A stretch of 14,605 nucleotides of DNA, taken from Bacillota bacterium (GTDB lineage Bacteria > Bacillota > Sulfobacillia > RBS10-35 > JAJYVN01). Location of the stretch: contig JAKAUG010000349.1 of the NCBI GenBank assembly GCA_021827805.1, positions 1 through 14,605 on the forward strand, read 5' to 3'. This document shows positions 6,323 through 13,167 of this stretch, piece after piece (the first letter of the stretch is position 1; every line of letters begins with the position of its first letter). The notes under the pieces are model-generated. The model saw only the letters and a list, made by a program, of their open reading frames with translations. It was not told where the DNA came from and made no database searches. The position numbers were made by a program, and so were the translations under genes.

Positions 6323-7207
6323 GTGAACGCGCCGCGCACGATGGTGCTGATCAATCCAGCCGCGGGCGGAGGACGCGCGGGTCGGCGGTGGGAAATGATC
6401 CGCTCACTGGCGTCCCGGCAGTTCTCATTCGACGAGCACCGCACCCGTGAGCCTGGCGAGGCCACGCGCGTTGCGGCGCAGGCTGCTCGCGACGGTGTGG
6501 AACGCATGCTGGTCGTCGGCGGTGACGGCACGCTGCACGAGGTGGTGAACGGTCTCGCCGGTACCGCCGTGCGGGTGGCGCCCATGCCCTTCGGAACCGG
6601 CAACGATTTCGCGCGGGGGGTCGGGATGAAGATCGGGCCGTCCGATCTTCTTGAGGGTCTGGCCCGAGATGGCGAGCGATTTGTGGATCTGGGCCAGGTG
6701 CACGGACGCTATTACCTGAACGTTGCCGGTGTCGGGTTTGACGCGGAGGTGGCGCGCATCGTCAATGCCATGCCCACGAAGGCGGGCGGAACCCTGCCCT
6801 ACCTCATGACCGCGGTGCGTGAGGCATTTCGCTTCCAGCCAAGCGAGCTGTCCGTCTGCATGGACGGCGCGGCGCGACCGCCCGGCAGGCAGTTGATGGT
6901 GGCTGTGGGCAACGGTTCGGCGTACGGCGGCGGCATGCAGGTCTGTCCGGGGGCCGAGGTTGATGATGGGTTGCTGGACGTCTTGTTGGTGGGAGATTTG
7001 CGTGGGGCGGCCATTCTGCGCCTGCTGCCGAGGGTCTTCCGGGGCAAGCATTTGGGCTGCGCTGGGGTCGAGTTGCACCGGGCGGCGCGCGTGGAGATCG
7101 ACGGCCCGGCCCAGGCGGTGCTGCACGCCGATGGGGAACTGTTGGGTGGGCTGCCAGCGGTGTTCACGGTTGCCCACAGGGCCCTGAGGCTGTGGATTCC
7201 AGGATGA
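6323..7207 (+). CDS. diacylglycerol/lipid kinase, YegS/DgkB type
   Basis: This 294-residue protein belongs to the DAGK catalytic domain family (YegS, DgkB, sphingosine-kinase-like), which phosphorylates lipid hydroxyl groups with ATP. The nucleotide-binding motif GGDGT is at 66-70, followed by the second motif PFGTGNDFAR at 89-98. INPAAGGGRAG (10-20) is the family N-terminal motif, and SAYGGGMQVCPGAEVDDGLL in the C-terminal half is also typical. The GTG at 6323 is chosen because AAGGAG (6309-6314) lies eight bases before it; a GTG at 6314 overlaps that ribosome binding site. The substrate cannot be deduced. The gene is 138 bases downstream of parS and probably belongs to a separate transcript, although no clear promoter was seen there. 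Confidence 0.9.
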   Translation: MNAPRTMVLINPAAGGGRAGRRWEMIRSLASRQFSFDEHRTREPGEATRVAAQAARDGVERMLVVGGDGTLHEVVNGLAGTAVRVAPMPFGTGNDFARGVGMKIGPSDLLEGLARDGERFVDLGQVHGRYYLNVAGVGFDAEVARIVNAMPTKAGGTLPYLMTAVREAFRFQPSELSVCMDGAARPPGRQLMVAVGNGSAYGGGMQVCPGAEVDDGLLDVLLVGDLRGAAILRLLPRVFRGKHLGCAGVELHRAARVEIDGPAQAVLHADGELLGGLPAVFTVAHRALRLWIPG

Positions 7208-7253
7208 GAGGGCGTGCACGGGTGCAAGCTGAGGTGTGGAGGTGCGGCTGCCC

Positions 7254-7514
7254 ATGCGCGTGAGGATCGCGGTGGAGGACAGTCTGGGGCCGGTGAAGGA
7301 TCGTCTGCGGGCAGGGGGCTTTGATGTCGTGAGCCTCGCCGGGGGCGTGCCGGAAAGCGTCCAGGTCATCGTGGTCAACGGCCTCGACGACAACTTCCTG
7401 GGGCGGCAGGATATCGTGTCGCGGGTGCCCATCGTCAACGCGGATGGCATGTCGCCGCAGGAAGTGGCCTCGGAGGTCAGCAGGCGCGTGCACCGTGCCG
7501 TTCAGCGCGCCTGA
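7254..7514 (+). CDS. YkuS family (UPF0180) small protein
   Basis: The 86-residue protein matches the YkuS/UPF0180 pattern: an N-terminal RIAVEDSLGPVKDRL, then GFDVVSL, and the block VNGLDDNFLGRQDI followed by PIVNADGMSPQEV. The biochemical role of this Firmicutes family is not known. The ATG at 7254 follows GGAGGTG (7238-7244) by nine bases; an upstream GTG at 7236 precedes that ribosome binding site and is unlikely. Its stop codon lies within a hairpin shared with the converging yyaC stop, eight bases away. Confidence 0.85.
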   Translation: MRVRIAVEDSLGPVKDRLRAGGFDVVSLAGGVPESVQVIVVNGLDDNFLGRQDIVSRVPIVNADGMSPQEVASEVSRRVHRAVQRA

Positions 7515-7528
7515 TCCTGCGATCAGGC
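7509..7528. terminator. hairpin spanning two convergent stop codons
   Basis: GCCTGAT (7509-7515) and ATCAGGC (7522-7528) form a perfect 7-bp stem with a 6-base loop. The stop codon of the rightward YkuS-like gene (7512-7514) and the stop of leftward yyaC (7523-7525) both lie in the stem. It may act as a bidirectional transcript end, but neither side has a U tract, so it is not a canonical intrinsic terminator. Confidence 0.4.
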
Positions 7529-8122
7529 CAGTGCGGGGGAAAGTCGGGTGCCCCGGGCGGCGGGCGCGGGCTGCGCGGCCGCCCTCGCGGCTCCCGCCAA
7601 GCCTTCGGCGATGACTTGCGCCATGCTCATGACCAAGTGTAGGCGAGTGTTTCCGAGGACGAAATACTCCATGAACCCGCCCACGTTCACTGTGCCGGTC
7701 ACAAAGGCCGTCCCCACCTCCGGGAGGGTCTTGTTGACGCCCGCCCCGGGGAGCAGGGCGCCCACGCCGGCCGTGATTGTTCCCACGCTCTCCATGCGCC
7801 CCAGACAGGCGTCGACCGCTAGGACCACGGCGTCCGGGGTGGTCAGGTCCAGGCTCGCGAGTGCCTCATGCAGGTTGCTGGCGTGCACAGGGGCTTCCAG
7901 CGTGCCAAGGACCGCTGCTTCCCAGGACAGGCTCTCGCGGAGCCGCTCGCCCACGAGCGGGCCGAGGGCGTCCCCGGTGGAGCGGTCCGTGCCGATGCAG
8001 AGAAACACGAGGCGCCGGTCTGGTACCCCAAGGGAGCGGAGCACGGCGGTCGTGGCGTTGGCCAGTTCCATTGCGGCTGCCGGCGCGTCATAGCGAATGC
8101 GCCAGCCGGCGGGTGGCGTCAC
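7523..8122 (-). CDS. yyaC: YyaC (DUF1256) sporulation protein, Gpr-like fold
   Basis: This 199-residue protein is a clear Spore_YyaC family member. Conserved blocks are FLCIGTDRSTGDALGPLVG (40-58), GTLEAPVHASNL (73-84), VDACLGRMESVGTI (103-116), PGAGVNKTLPEVG (125-137) and GGFMEYFVLGNTRLHLVMSMA (148-168, over two segments). The family is related to the spore protease Gpr and is found essentially in endospore formers; its exact substrate is unknown. The GTG at 8122 follows GGGAGGGG (8128-8135) by five bases. An ATG at 8176 would add 18 residues not typical of the family. It is the only gene here, other than the left-edge one, on the minus strand. In Bacillus it also lies next to spo0J. Confidence 0.92.
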   Translation of the reverse strand: MTPPAGWRIRYDAPAAAMELANATTAVLRSLGVPDRRLVFLCIGTDRSTGDALGPLVGERLRESLSWEAAVLGTLEAPVHASNLHEALASLDLTTPDAVVLAVDACLGRMESVGTITAGVGALLPGAGVNKTLPEVGTAFVTGTVNVGGFMEYFVLGNTRLHLVMSMAQVIAEGLAGAARAAAQPAPAARGTRLSPALA

Positions 8123-8144
8123 GAGCACCCCTCCCAACGCGGGG

Positions 8145-8175
8145 AGTATACAGACGTACCACCGCACACTATGCA
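8145..8175 (-). promoter_or_regulatory. possible promoter of yyaC, sigma-G-like
   Basis: On the minus strand TGCATA (8170-8175) precedes TATACT (8145-8150) with a 19-base gap. TGCATA resembles the -35 of forespore sigma factors and TATACTC resembles the sigma-G -10. The gap is one or two bases longer than usual and no sigma-A -35 is visible. Forespore expression would fit the gene's family, but the match is weak. Confidence 0.25.
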
Positions 8176-8195
8176 TGGCCCCGGAGGGGTGATGG

Positions 8196-9182
8196 GTGCG
8201 GCGTGCGGCGGGCCTCGCGGTGTCTTACGTCGCTGCGGTCGTCGGGGCGGGCTTCGCCAGCGGCCGCGAGTTGGAGCACTTCTTTGTGGCGTACGGATGT
8301 TGGGGCCTGGCGGGCGCGGTCCTGGCGGGGCTGCTCTTCGCGGCTTTCGGTGGGGTCGTTGGAGCGACGGCGGCGCATCTTCGTCCCTGTCACTACGGTG
8401 CGCTGATCCGTCGACTGTGCGGCAACGTGCTGGGTGCCGCCCTGGATCACCTGGGGTTCCTGGCGCTCTTGGCCAGTCTGGCAGTCGTCCTGGCGGGTGG
8501 GGCGGCGCTGGGCGCCTGGTGGCTGAGCTGGCCCCGCGCCCTTTCGATTGGGCTGCTCGTGCTTCTGTTGGCCGCCACACAATGGCTGGGCAGCCCGGCG
8601 TACACCGCCGTAGCCCTGGCCGTCATTCCTCTTATCGGCGCAAGCGTCCTCATCGCGACGTTCGCCGTGCACGGTGCGGTCGGCAGGCCCCTATGGCACG
8701 GGGCGGCGGCGTGGCCAGTACCCGCGGTGCTCTACGTTGCGTACAACCTTCTTCTTGGTACGGCGGGCCTCGCGTCGGGGACATCAGCCGCGCTCACCCC
8801 CGGCGAGGGTTTCTGGGGTGGCGTCGCTGGCGGCGCTGTCCTCGGGTTGCTGTGTGTCAGCGCGGTCTGGGCCCTACTGCACCACCCCCTGCCGGGCGCA
8901 GAGCTCCCTTTGGCCTCGTCCCTGCCCCCTGGTCTCTGGTACGCTGTCGGTTACCCGCTCACCATGCTCCTGGCGCTGTGGACGACGGGAGCGGCCTGCC
9001 TGCGCTCGTTGGGGGAGCGGTTGGGGAACGGGCGCGCCTCCGTGCTTGCCCTGCCGCTCGTTTGGCCTCTGGCCTCGGTGGGACTGGTCACCGTGGTGGC
9101 GCGGGTGTATCCCGCGCTCGGATGGCTCGGTGTGCCGCTGCTGATCGCCGCAGCCCTCGCCGCGCCCACGGTGCGCGCCTGA
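8196..9182 (+). CDS. YkvI family integral membrane protein (transporter-like)
   Basis: The 328-residue protein is very hydrophobic, with about ten predicted membrane segments. Its N-terminus carries VSYVAAVVGAGFASGRELEH (9-28), the GAGFASG-E signature of the YkvI membrane-protein family, which is distantly related to amino-acid/polyamine/organocation transporters. The substrate is unknown. The GTG at 8196 follows GGAGGGGTGA (8183-8192). It is divergent from yyaC with 73 bases between the start codons, and cvpA follows at 63 bases. High Leu/Ala/Gly content and many short loops make a soluble function unlikely. Confidence 0.85.
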   Translation: MRRAAGLAVSYVAAVVGAGFASGRELEHFFVAYGCWGLAGAVLAGLLFAAFGGVVGATAAHLRPCHYGALIRRLCGNVLGAALDHLGFLALLASLAVVLAGGAALGAWWLSWPRALSIGLLVLLLAATQWLGSPAYTAVALAVIPLIGASVLIATFAVHGAVGRPLWHGAAAWPVPAVLYVAYNLLLGTAGLASGTSAALTPGEGFWGGVAGGAVLGLLCVSAVWALLHHPLPGAELPLASSLPPGLWYAVGYPLTMLLALWTTGAACLRSLGERLGNGRASVLALPLVWPLASVGLVTVVARVYPALGWLGVPLLIAAALAAPTVRA

Positions 9183-9245
9183 GGAGGCGGGGACCAGGTT
9201 GGCACGCACCAGGGAACTCGGTACCCTGACGGGGGAGGGTGGGGC

Positions 9246-9986
9246 TTGCTGCACGCGCTGCGCCCCGCGAATTGGCTGGACTGGCTTCTGCTCATCTATC
9301 TCGCGCTGGGAGTCTGGCAGGGGCTGCGCCGGGGCCTTCTGCTCTCCGTCGCGGCCCTGGCAGCCTCGGTCCTGGCGCTGGTGCTCGCCCTTCACTATAC
9401 GACCGCGGCCGTGGCCTTCGCCAACGGGCACTGGCACACGGAGACGAACCTGGAGCATTATCTGTCCCGGCAAATGCCCCTGCCGGACGGCTCAGGGCAG
9501 GTCCCCTACACATCCGCTTCGGCGAGCGTCTTCACGCACGAACTCCAGCAGGGACCCGCGGGGAGCAGCGACGCGGCGATGGCCTCCCTCTTCACCTCCG
9601 GGCCCCCCCCGTCCGGGCCCACGACCTTACAGGGCTATTTCGACCAGATCCTCGCACAGAGGATCGTCAGTTTCGGGGCCTTCACCGCCCTGTTTGTGGG
9701 CGGGGAACTCGTGTTGAATCTCCTGGCGGGCCTGATCTTTGGCCGGATAGCCCGGCGTGGCGTGGCGGGTGTGCTCAACGGAGGTCTGGGGGGGCTGTTT
9801 GGGGCCGGGGAGCGGCTGGTCCAGGCGGCCGTGGTACTTGCCCTCGTCGCGTCGGCGTCGGCGGTGCCGGCCGCGCACGCCCTGGCTGGGCCGCTGGACC
9901 ACTCGCGCTGGGCGCCGGCGCTGATCCGCACTTTTCGAGCCCTGCTGCCCGGTGCACAGCGCTGGATCGGTGCCTGGCTGGCCTGA
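9246..9986 (+). CDS. CvpA family membrane protein
   Basis: The 246-residue protein resembles the CvpA (colicin V production) family: NWLDWLLLIYLALGVWQGLRRG lies near residues 9-30 (two segments, NWLDWLLLIYL and GVWQGLRRGLLL), the family's N-terminal hallmark. About four membrane segments are predicted, at roughly 11-27, 29-49, 142-166 and 186-208. Between them is a hydrophilic Ser/Thr/Pro-rich stretch at about 60-130, likely extracytoplasmic. The role of chromosomal CvpA homologues is poorly defined; they are linked to envelope stress. The TTG start follows GGGGGAGGG (9231-9239) by six bases. DUF951 follows after 15 bases, so the two are probably co-transcribed. Confidence 0.82.
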   Translation: MLHALRPANWLDWLLLIYLALGVWQGLRRGLLLSVAALAASVLALVLALHYTTAAVAFANGHWHTETNLEHYLSRQMPLPDGSGQVPYTSASASVFTHELQQGPAGSSDAAMASLFTSGPPPSGPTTLQGYFDQILAQRIVSFGAFTALFVGGELVLNLLAGLIFGRIARRGVAGVLNGGLGGLFGAGERLVQAAVVLALVASASAVPAAHALAGPLDHSRWAPALIRTFRALLPGAQRWIGAWLA

Positions 9987-10001
9987 AGGGGAGGATGTCT
10001 C

Positions 10002-10247
10002 GTGGGTGATGGCATCCGTCCTGATCGCAGCGGGCCGCTGCCCCTGCATCTCGGGGATGAGGTGCAGCTGAAAAAACCACATCCGTGCGGTTCGGACCGC
10101 TGGCGGATCCTTCGTGTGGGCGCAGACCTGCGACTCCAGTGCACAGGCTGCGGCCGGATTATCCTCGTTCCCAGGGCCCACATGGAGCGTCGCGTCCGCC
10201 GCCTCTTTCCCGCAGAGGCACCTGCGTTGCCGCCGGACCAGTTCTGA
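10002..10247 (+). CDS. DUF951 small cysteine-containing protein
   Basis: The 81-residue protein matches DUF951 (Bacillus YyzM-like): LGDEVQLKKPHPCG at 17-30, RILRVGADLRLQCTGCGRII at 35-54. H27, C29, C47 and C50 could bind a metal ion. The function is unknown. The family is common beside parB/rpsF in Firmicutes, which supports the call. The GTG start follows GGGGAGGA (9988-9994) by seven bases. A 6-bp hairpin (GGACCA 10235-10240, TGGTCC 10248-10253) spans its stop codon, without a U tract. Confidence 0.9.
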   Translation: MGDGIRPDRSGPLPLHLGDEVQLKKPHPCGSDRWRILRVGADLRLQCTGCGRIILVPRAHMERRVRRLFPAEAPALPPDQF

Positions 10248-10279
10248 TGGTCCTGATACGGAGCTTGCGACGTGCGGAA

Positions 10280-10328
10280 GCATGGGTGAGGGAGGGCTTG
10301 GGACAGAAGCGGAAGCGTGGGGACAGGG
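10280..10328 (+). repeat. dispersed repeat, copy A
   Basis: This 49-base purine-rich element (starting GCATGGGTGAGGGAGGGCTT) is the partner of 465-510 on the opposite strand, with about 39 of 49 aligned columns identical. It begins 32 bases after the DUF951 stop codon and points toward rpsF. Both copies contain an ATG and could encode M-S/G-EGGLG-S/T-EA, but the surroundings do not look coding. Confidence 0.55.
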
Positions 10329-10518
10329 ACCGTTCGTTGCGATGAGGGCTGAACTGGGCCAGGTGCGTCTTGCGTCCGCCTCGGACGGCCCCGCATACTC
10401 CTCTCGCCGCATCCCAGGCCTGCATCTGCCCTCACCCGCCCCCACTGTCGCCGAACGGGACGCCGGGTCCCTGGCCCGATTGCCCAGCCCCCTCAGCACC
10501 GGGCCTTCAGCCGCGGGC

Positions 10519-10552
10519 TTGCCTTCGCCCCGCCAAGCGCCTATGATAGGCG
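10519..10552 (+). promoter_or_regulatory. rpsF operon promoter with overlapping inverted repeat
   Basis: TTGCCT (10519-10524) and TATGAT (10542-10547) are spaced by exactly 17 bases, a good sigma-A type promoter. The -10 is embedded in the inverted repeat CGCCTAT-G-ATAGGCG (10538-10552). Transcription would start near 10554, about 55 bases before rpsF. The inverted repeat could be an operator, or simply coincidental symmetry. Confidence 0.7.
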
Positions 10553-10554
10553 AC

Positions 10555-10590
10555 GCCTTCCTGCTCCAGTTGTCTCTGGAGCCGTCAGGC
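10555..10590 (+). promoter_or_regulatory. candidate S6:S18-binding leader of rpsF
   Basis: The predicted transcript begins almost at an outer stem GCCT/AGGC (10555-10558 with 10587-10590), then an internal loop whose 3' side starts with CCG (10582-10584), then an inner stem CTCCAG/CTGGAG (10564-10569 with 10576-10581) closed by a hexaloop. Known rpsF leaders bound by the S6:S18 complex have two stems flanking a bulge containing CCG, imitating 16S rRNA. The purine-rich ribosome binding site follows four bases later, so binding could block translation. Confidence 0.45.
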
Positions 10591-10609
10591 CATGGGGGGG
10601 TCATGTGGT

Positions 10610-11008
10610 TTGCGTACCTATGAAGCGGTTTTGGTCCTCACACCACAATTGGATGAAGAGGGCGTCCGCGCCATTGTGGACAAGGCCCAGCAGGCCGTCG
10701 CCCAGAAGGGCGGCACCGTCGAGCGCGTTGACCGCTGGGGTAAGCTGCGCCTTGCCTACGAGATCAACCACCAGCGTGAGGGCCATTACGTCCTGCTGCA
10801 CGTCCAGGCTCCGGAGCAGGGCGGTACCTCAGAACTGGAGCACCTGTGCCGGATCAGCGACTCGGTGCTGCGCTTTCTCGTAACCCATGCGGTTAAGGGA
10901 GCGGCGGCCGCGCCGGCGCGCAGGACATCTGCGGATGCCGAGGCGGCCGCACCGGCCGAGCATCCACAGGCTGCCCCGGAGCCGGCGGATACGTCGAGCC
11001 AGGAGTGA
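10610..11008 (+). CDS. rpsF: 30S ribosomal protein S6
   Basis: S6 binds S18 on the platform of the small subunit. The protein (132 residues) begins (L)RTYEAVLVLTPQLDEEG, the usual S6 N-terminus, and carries GGTVERVDRWGKLRLAYEI and EGHYVLLHVQA. The TTG at 10610 is chosen because it places the family start MR-YE correctly, nine bases after GGGGGGG (10594-10600); an ATG at 10592 would overlap that ribosome binding site. The last ~35 residues are an Ala/Pro/Glu-rich tail, presumably disordered and longer than in Bacillus. It heads the rpsF-ssb-rpsR operon. Confidence 0.95.
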   Translation: MRTYEAVLVLTPQLDEEGVRAIVDKAQQAVAQKGGTVERVDRWGKLRLAYEINHQREGHYVLLHVQAPEQGGTSELEHLCRISDSVLRFLVTHAVKGAAAAPARRTSADAEAAAPAEHPQAAPEPADTSSQE

Positions 11009-11044
11009 CCGGCCAGTTCCTGGAGGCCCAAGGGGGGTGCGGCG

Positions 11045-11440
11045 ATGCTGAACACAGTCATCCTGATCGGTCGCCTGACCCATGACCCGGACCTCCGCTA
11101 CACGCCAGCTGGGGCGGCTGTCTGCAACTTCAGCTTGGCGGTGGATCGCCCCTTCACCAACCAGCAGGGTGAACGGGAGACCGATTTCATCGACATCGTG
11201 GTCTGGAGGCAGGAGGCCGAGCGGGTCGCTCAGCATCTGACCAAGGGCCGCCTCGCAGCTGTGCAGGGACGCCTGCAGATTCGGAGCTATGAGGCCCAGG
11301 ACGGACAGAAGCGCAGGGTGGCGGAGGTTGTGGCGGACCGTGTGCGCTTTCTGGACCGCCCACGCCGGGAGACGGCTCCAGGCGCCCCGGGTGAGGAAAC
11401 GACGGAATTCGGCGATGAGGACCAGGAGGTCCCGTTCTAG
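11045..11440 (+). CDS. ssb: single-stranded DNA-binding protein
   Basis: SSB coats single-stranded DNA in replication and repair. The 131-residue protein has the OB fold start [41 protein letters not shown] in the middle (residues about 48-68, over 20 with flanks) and the acidic protein-interaction tail ending DEDQEVPF. The ATG follows a GGGGGGTG ribosome binding site. The linker is short (about 20 residues), as in compact Firmicutes SSBs. Its place between rpsF and rpsR is conserved. Confidence 0.96.
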   Translation: MLNTVILIGRLTHDPDLRYTPAGAAVCNFSLAVDRPFTNQQGERETDFIDIVVWRQEAERVAQHLTKGRLAAVQGRLQIRSYEAQDGQKRRVAEVVADRVRFLDRPRRETAPGAPGEETTEFGDEDQEVPF

Positions 11441-11461
11441 CGTCCGGATTGGGAGGAATGG

Positions 11462-11692
11462 GTGTTGGCTCGCAAGGACAGGCGTCGGCGGCGCAAGGTA
11501 TGCGCCTTTTGCGTGGACAAGGTGCAGCAGGTGGACTACAAGGACGTCGTTCGCCTCCGGCGATTCGTTAACGAGCGCGGCAAGATGCTGCCACGGCGGA
11601 TGACTGGGAACTGCGCCGGGCATCAGCGGCAGTTGACGGTTGCGATCAAGCGGGCTCGCATTCTCGCGCTGCTGCCGTTCCAGACGGACTGA
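11462..11692 (+). CDS. rpsR: 30S ribosomal protein S18, zinc-binding (C+) form
   Basis: The 76-residue basic protein matches S18: [19 protein letters not shown] at about 14-32, [18 protein letters not shown] and [20 protein letters not shown]14, C17, C51 and H54 form a likely zinc site, so this is the C+ variant. S18 pairs with S6 and may co-repress the operon through the rpsF leader. GTG at 11462 is four bases after GGGAGGA (11451-11457); TTG at 11465, giving MARKD, is better spaced and may be the real start. Confidence 0.95.
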   Translation: MLARKDRRRRRKVCAFCVDKVQQVDYKDVVRLRRFVNERGKMLPRRMTGNCAGHQRQLTVAIKRARILALLPFQTD

Positions 11693-11703
11693 CGGGCCGG
11701 GGC

Positions 11704-12705
11704 ATGCCATGGAGCGTCCCGGCCCTGTGGGGGGCGTCGGGCCGGGTGCAAACCGTTCGGACCAGGGCCCTGGTGGAAGGGGCGCTCCTCGCGGCCTTGG
11801 TGGCCATCCTGGGGCTCACCTCCTACTACACGGGGCTCGGCTGGCTGCAGGCTCTCCCGATCCTCCTCGCCTACCTCCGCAATGGCGGTCGCAACGCGGT
11901 CCTGGTGACGGTTGTCGGCTGCTTCGTGCTCCTGCTTCTGGGAGGGCCCCTTCCCGCACTGTCCACCCTGGGGTTCGGCGCGGCGCTCGGGCTGGTGCCG
12001 GGGTGGGCGGTGCGCCGTGGCGCCGGGGTTGCCCTGACCCTGGTGGCCATGTCTGTCGCCTTTTCGGCGGTGACGGTCCTGGGCGCCCTGGGAGCCATCG
12101 TCGTCTGGCATCAAGACATCTGGGCGGAGACATGGAACTCCTCCTGGAAGGCGGCCAGGACGTTCCTGGCCACGCACGCCAGCCTTCTGGCCGCGTCCGG
12201 CCTGACCCCGGCCAGCGCCCTGGCCCTCTTGCGGGACCTGGTTCCGATCATCATCGGCGTCGGGGTCCTGGGCCAAGCGCTGGCCGTCTACGTGCTCGCC
12301 GCTGTCGTCCTGGGCCGGCTGGGGCAGCCCCTGCCCACGGTCCCTTCGTTCGCCCGCTGGCGGGCCCCGCGGTGGCTTCTGTGGGTGTATGTGGCGGCCC
12401 TCGGCGCGTACGGCCTGGGGCTGGGCCACGGCCAACAGGTGCTGGCGGCGGTGGCCTTGAACTTTGTTGTCGGGTTGGGCGCCCTGTACAGCGTAATCGG
12501 GGTGGCCGCGGTGTACGGCTGGCTGCGGCATCGTGGGCTGACGCGACGCTCCGCCGTCTTCACGGCAGCCATCGGTGGTTTGCTCGTGGAGGCCAGCAGG
12601 CTGTCCGTGCTCCTGGCGCTGCTCGGGATGCTGGCCTCGCAGTTTGATACGTCATCTTGGATGTCCGCCCTGAACCCCGGGGATGACAGGGGGCGTGTGC
12701 GGTGA
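11704..12705 (+). CDS. DUF2232 (YybS family) membrane protein
   Basis: This 333-residue hydrophobic protein has about eight predicted membrane segments. Its location between rpsR and rplI, length and N-terminal TRALVEGALLAALVAILGL fit the DUF2232/YybS family, whose function is unknown; S-component-like transporters and sporulation links have been considered for relatives. The ATG at 11704 has a poor ribosome binding site; a GTG at 11746, just before QTVRTRALVEG, follows a G-rich stretch and gives a family-like start. The end overlaps rplI by four bases (GTGA), so the genes are coupled. Confidence 0.8.
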   Translation: MPWSVPALWGASGRVQTVRTRALVEGALLAALVAILGLTSYYTGLGWLQALPILLAYLRNGGRNAVLVTVVGCFVLLLLGGPLPALSTLGFGAALGLVPGWAVRRGAGVALTLVAMSVAFSAVTVLGALGAIVVWHQDIWAETWNSSWKAARTFLATHASLLAASGLTPASALALLRDLVPIIIGVGVLGQALAVYVLAAVVLGRLGQPLPTVPSFARWRAPRWLLWVYVAALGAYGLGLGHGQQVLAAVALNFVVGLGALYSVIGVAAVYGWLRHRGLTRRSAVFTAAIGGLLVEASRLSVLLALLGMLASQFDTSSWMSALNPGDDRGRVR

Positions 12706-13148
12706 AGGTGATTCTGCTCCAGCGTGTGAAGGGATTGGGAGAGCCCGGAGCGACCGTGGAGGTGGCTGCGGGCCACGCGCGCAACTTTCTCATCCCCCGT
12801 GGGCTGGCCCAGGAGGCCACGCGGGAGAACATGGCCCGTCTGGATGCCGCCAAGCAGCGCGAGGCTCGGGAGGCGGCCCGCCTGCGCAAGCAGGCGGAGG
12901 CGGAGGGTCAGCGGCTGCAGAGTCAGGTGGTGCACGTCCAGGCCAACGCTGGGGAATCGGGCCGGCTTTTCGGCTCCGTCACCGCACAGGATGTCGTGGA
13001 CGCAATCGAGCGGCAGTTCGGCATTCGGGTGGACCGCAAGAAGCTTGAGTTGCCCGAACCGCTCAAGACCCTGGGGGACCACCCAGTGCTGGTCCGTCTG
13101 CATGCGGAGGTCAACGCCCGAGTGACTGTACGCGTGGAGTCGGCCTGA
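12702..13148 (+). CDS. rplI: 50S ribosomal protein L9
   Basis: L9 is a two-domain large-subunit protein. The 148-residue sequence has the full family length. The N-terminal domain MKVILLQRVKGLGEPGATVEV and AAGHARNFLIPRGLA is clear, followed by a long charged helix (about 40-75) and the C-terminal RNA-binding domain starting GRLFGSVTAQDVVDAI. The GTG start overlaps the DUF2232 stop and follows an AGGGGGCG purine run. dnaB follows at 19 bases, as in most Firmicutes. Confidence 0.96.
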   Translation: MKVILLQRVKGLGEPGATVEVAAGHARNFLIPRGLAQEATRENMARLDAAKQREAREAARLRKQAEAEGQRLQSQVVHVQANAGESGRLFGSVTAQDVVDAIERQFGIRVDRKKLELPEPLKTLGDHPVLVRLHAEVNARVTVRVESA

Positions 13149-13167
13149 GGACCGGAGGGAGGACCCC

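Larger units (their letters stand above)
10248..10609. other. gene-free region between DUF951 and rpsF
   Basis: These ~360 bases contain no convincing gene; open frames across them are not protein-like and run into rpsF in unfavourable ways. The first part holds repeat copy A (10280-10328). The middle (about 10330-10500) is C/G-rich with nothing recognised. The last part holds the rpsF promoter and leader. In Bacillus, ychF (yyaF) and yyaE occupy this interval and are absent here. Confidence 0.7.

Noticed and set aside
9199..9227. TTGGCA-17-TACCCT as a cvpA promoter
   Set aside because: The start of transcription would fall inside the ribosome binding site at 9231-9239, leaving no room for initiation.
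6323..10247. The stretch from the lipid kinase to DUF951 as a new defence or biosynthetic island
   Set aside because: Every gene matches a known Firmicutes family, most of them common beside parB; no toxin, nuclease or reverse transcriptase signature, repeat array or composition shift is visible.
10114..10623. Open frame of 169 codons covering the DUF951-rpsF gap
   Set aside because: It overlaps the 3' part of the DUF951 gene and the start of rpsF, has low-complexity Ser/Pro/Arg composition, and spans a promoter and the repeat.
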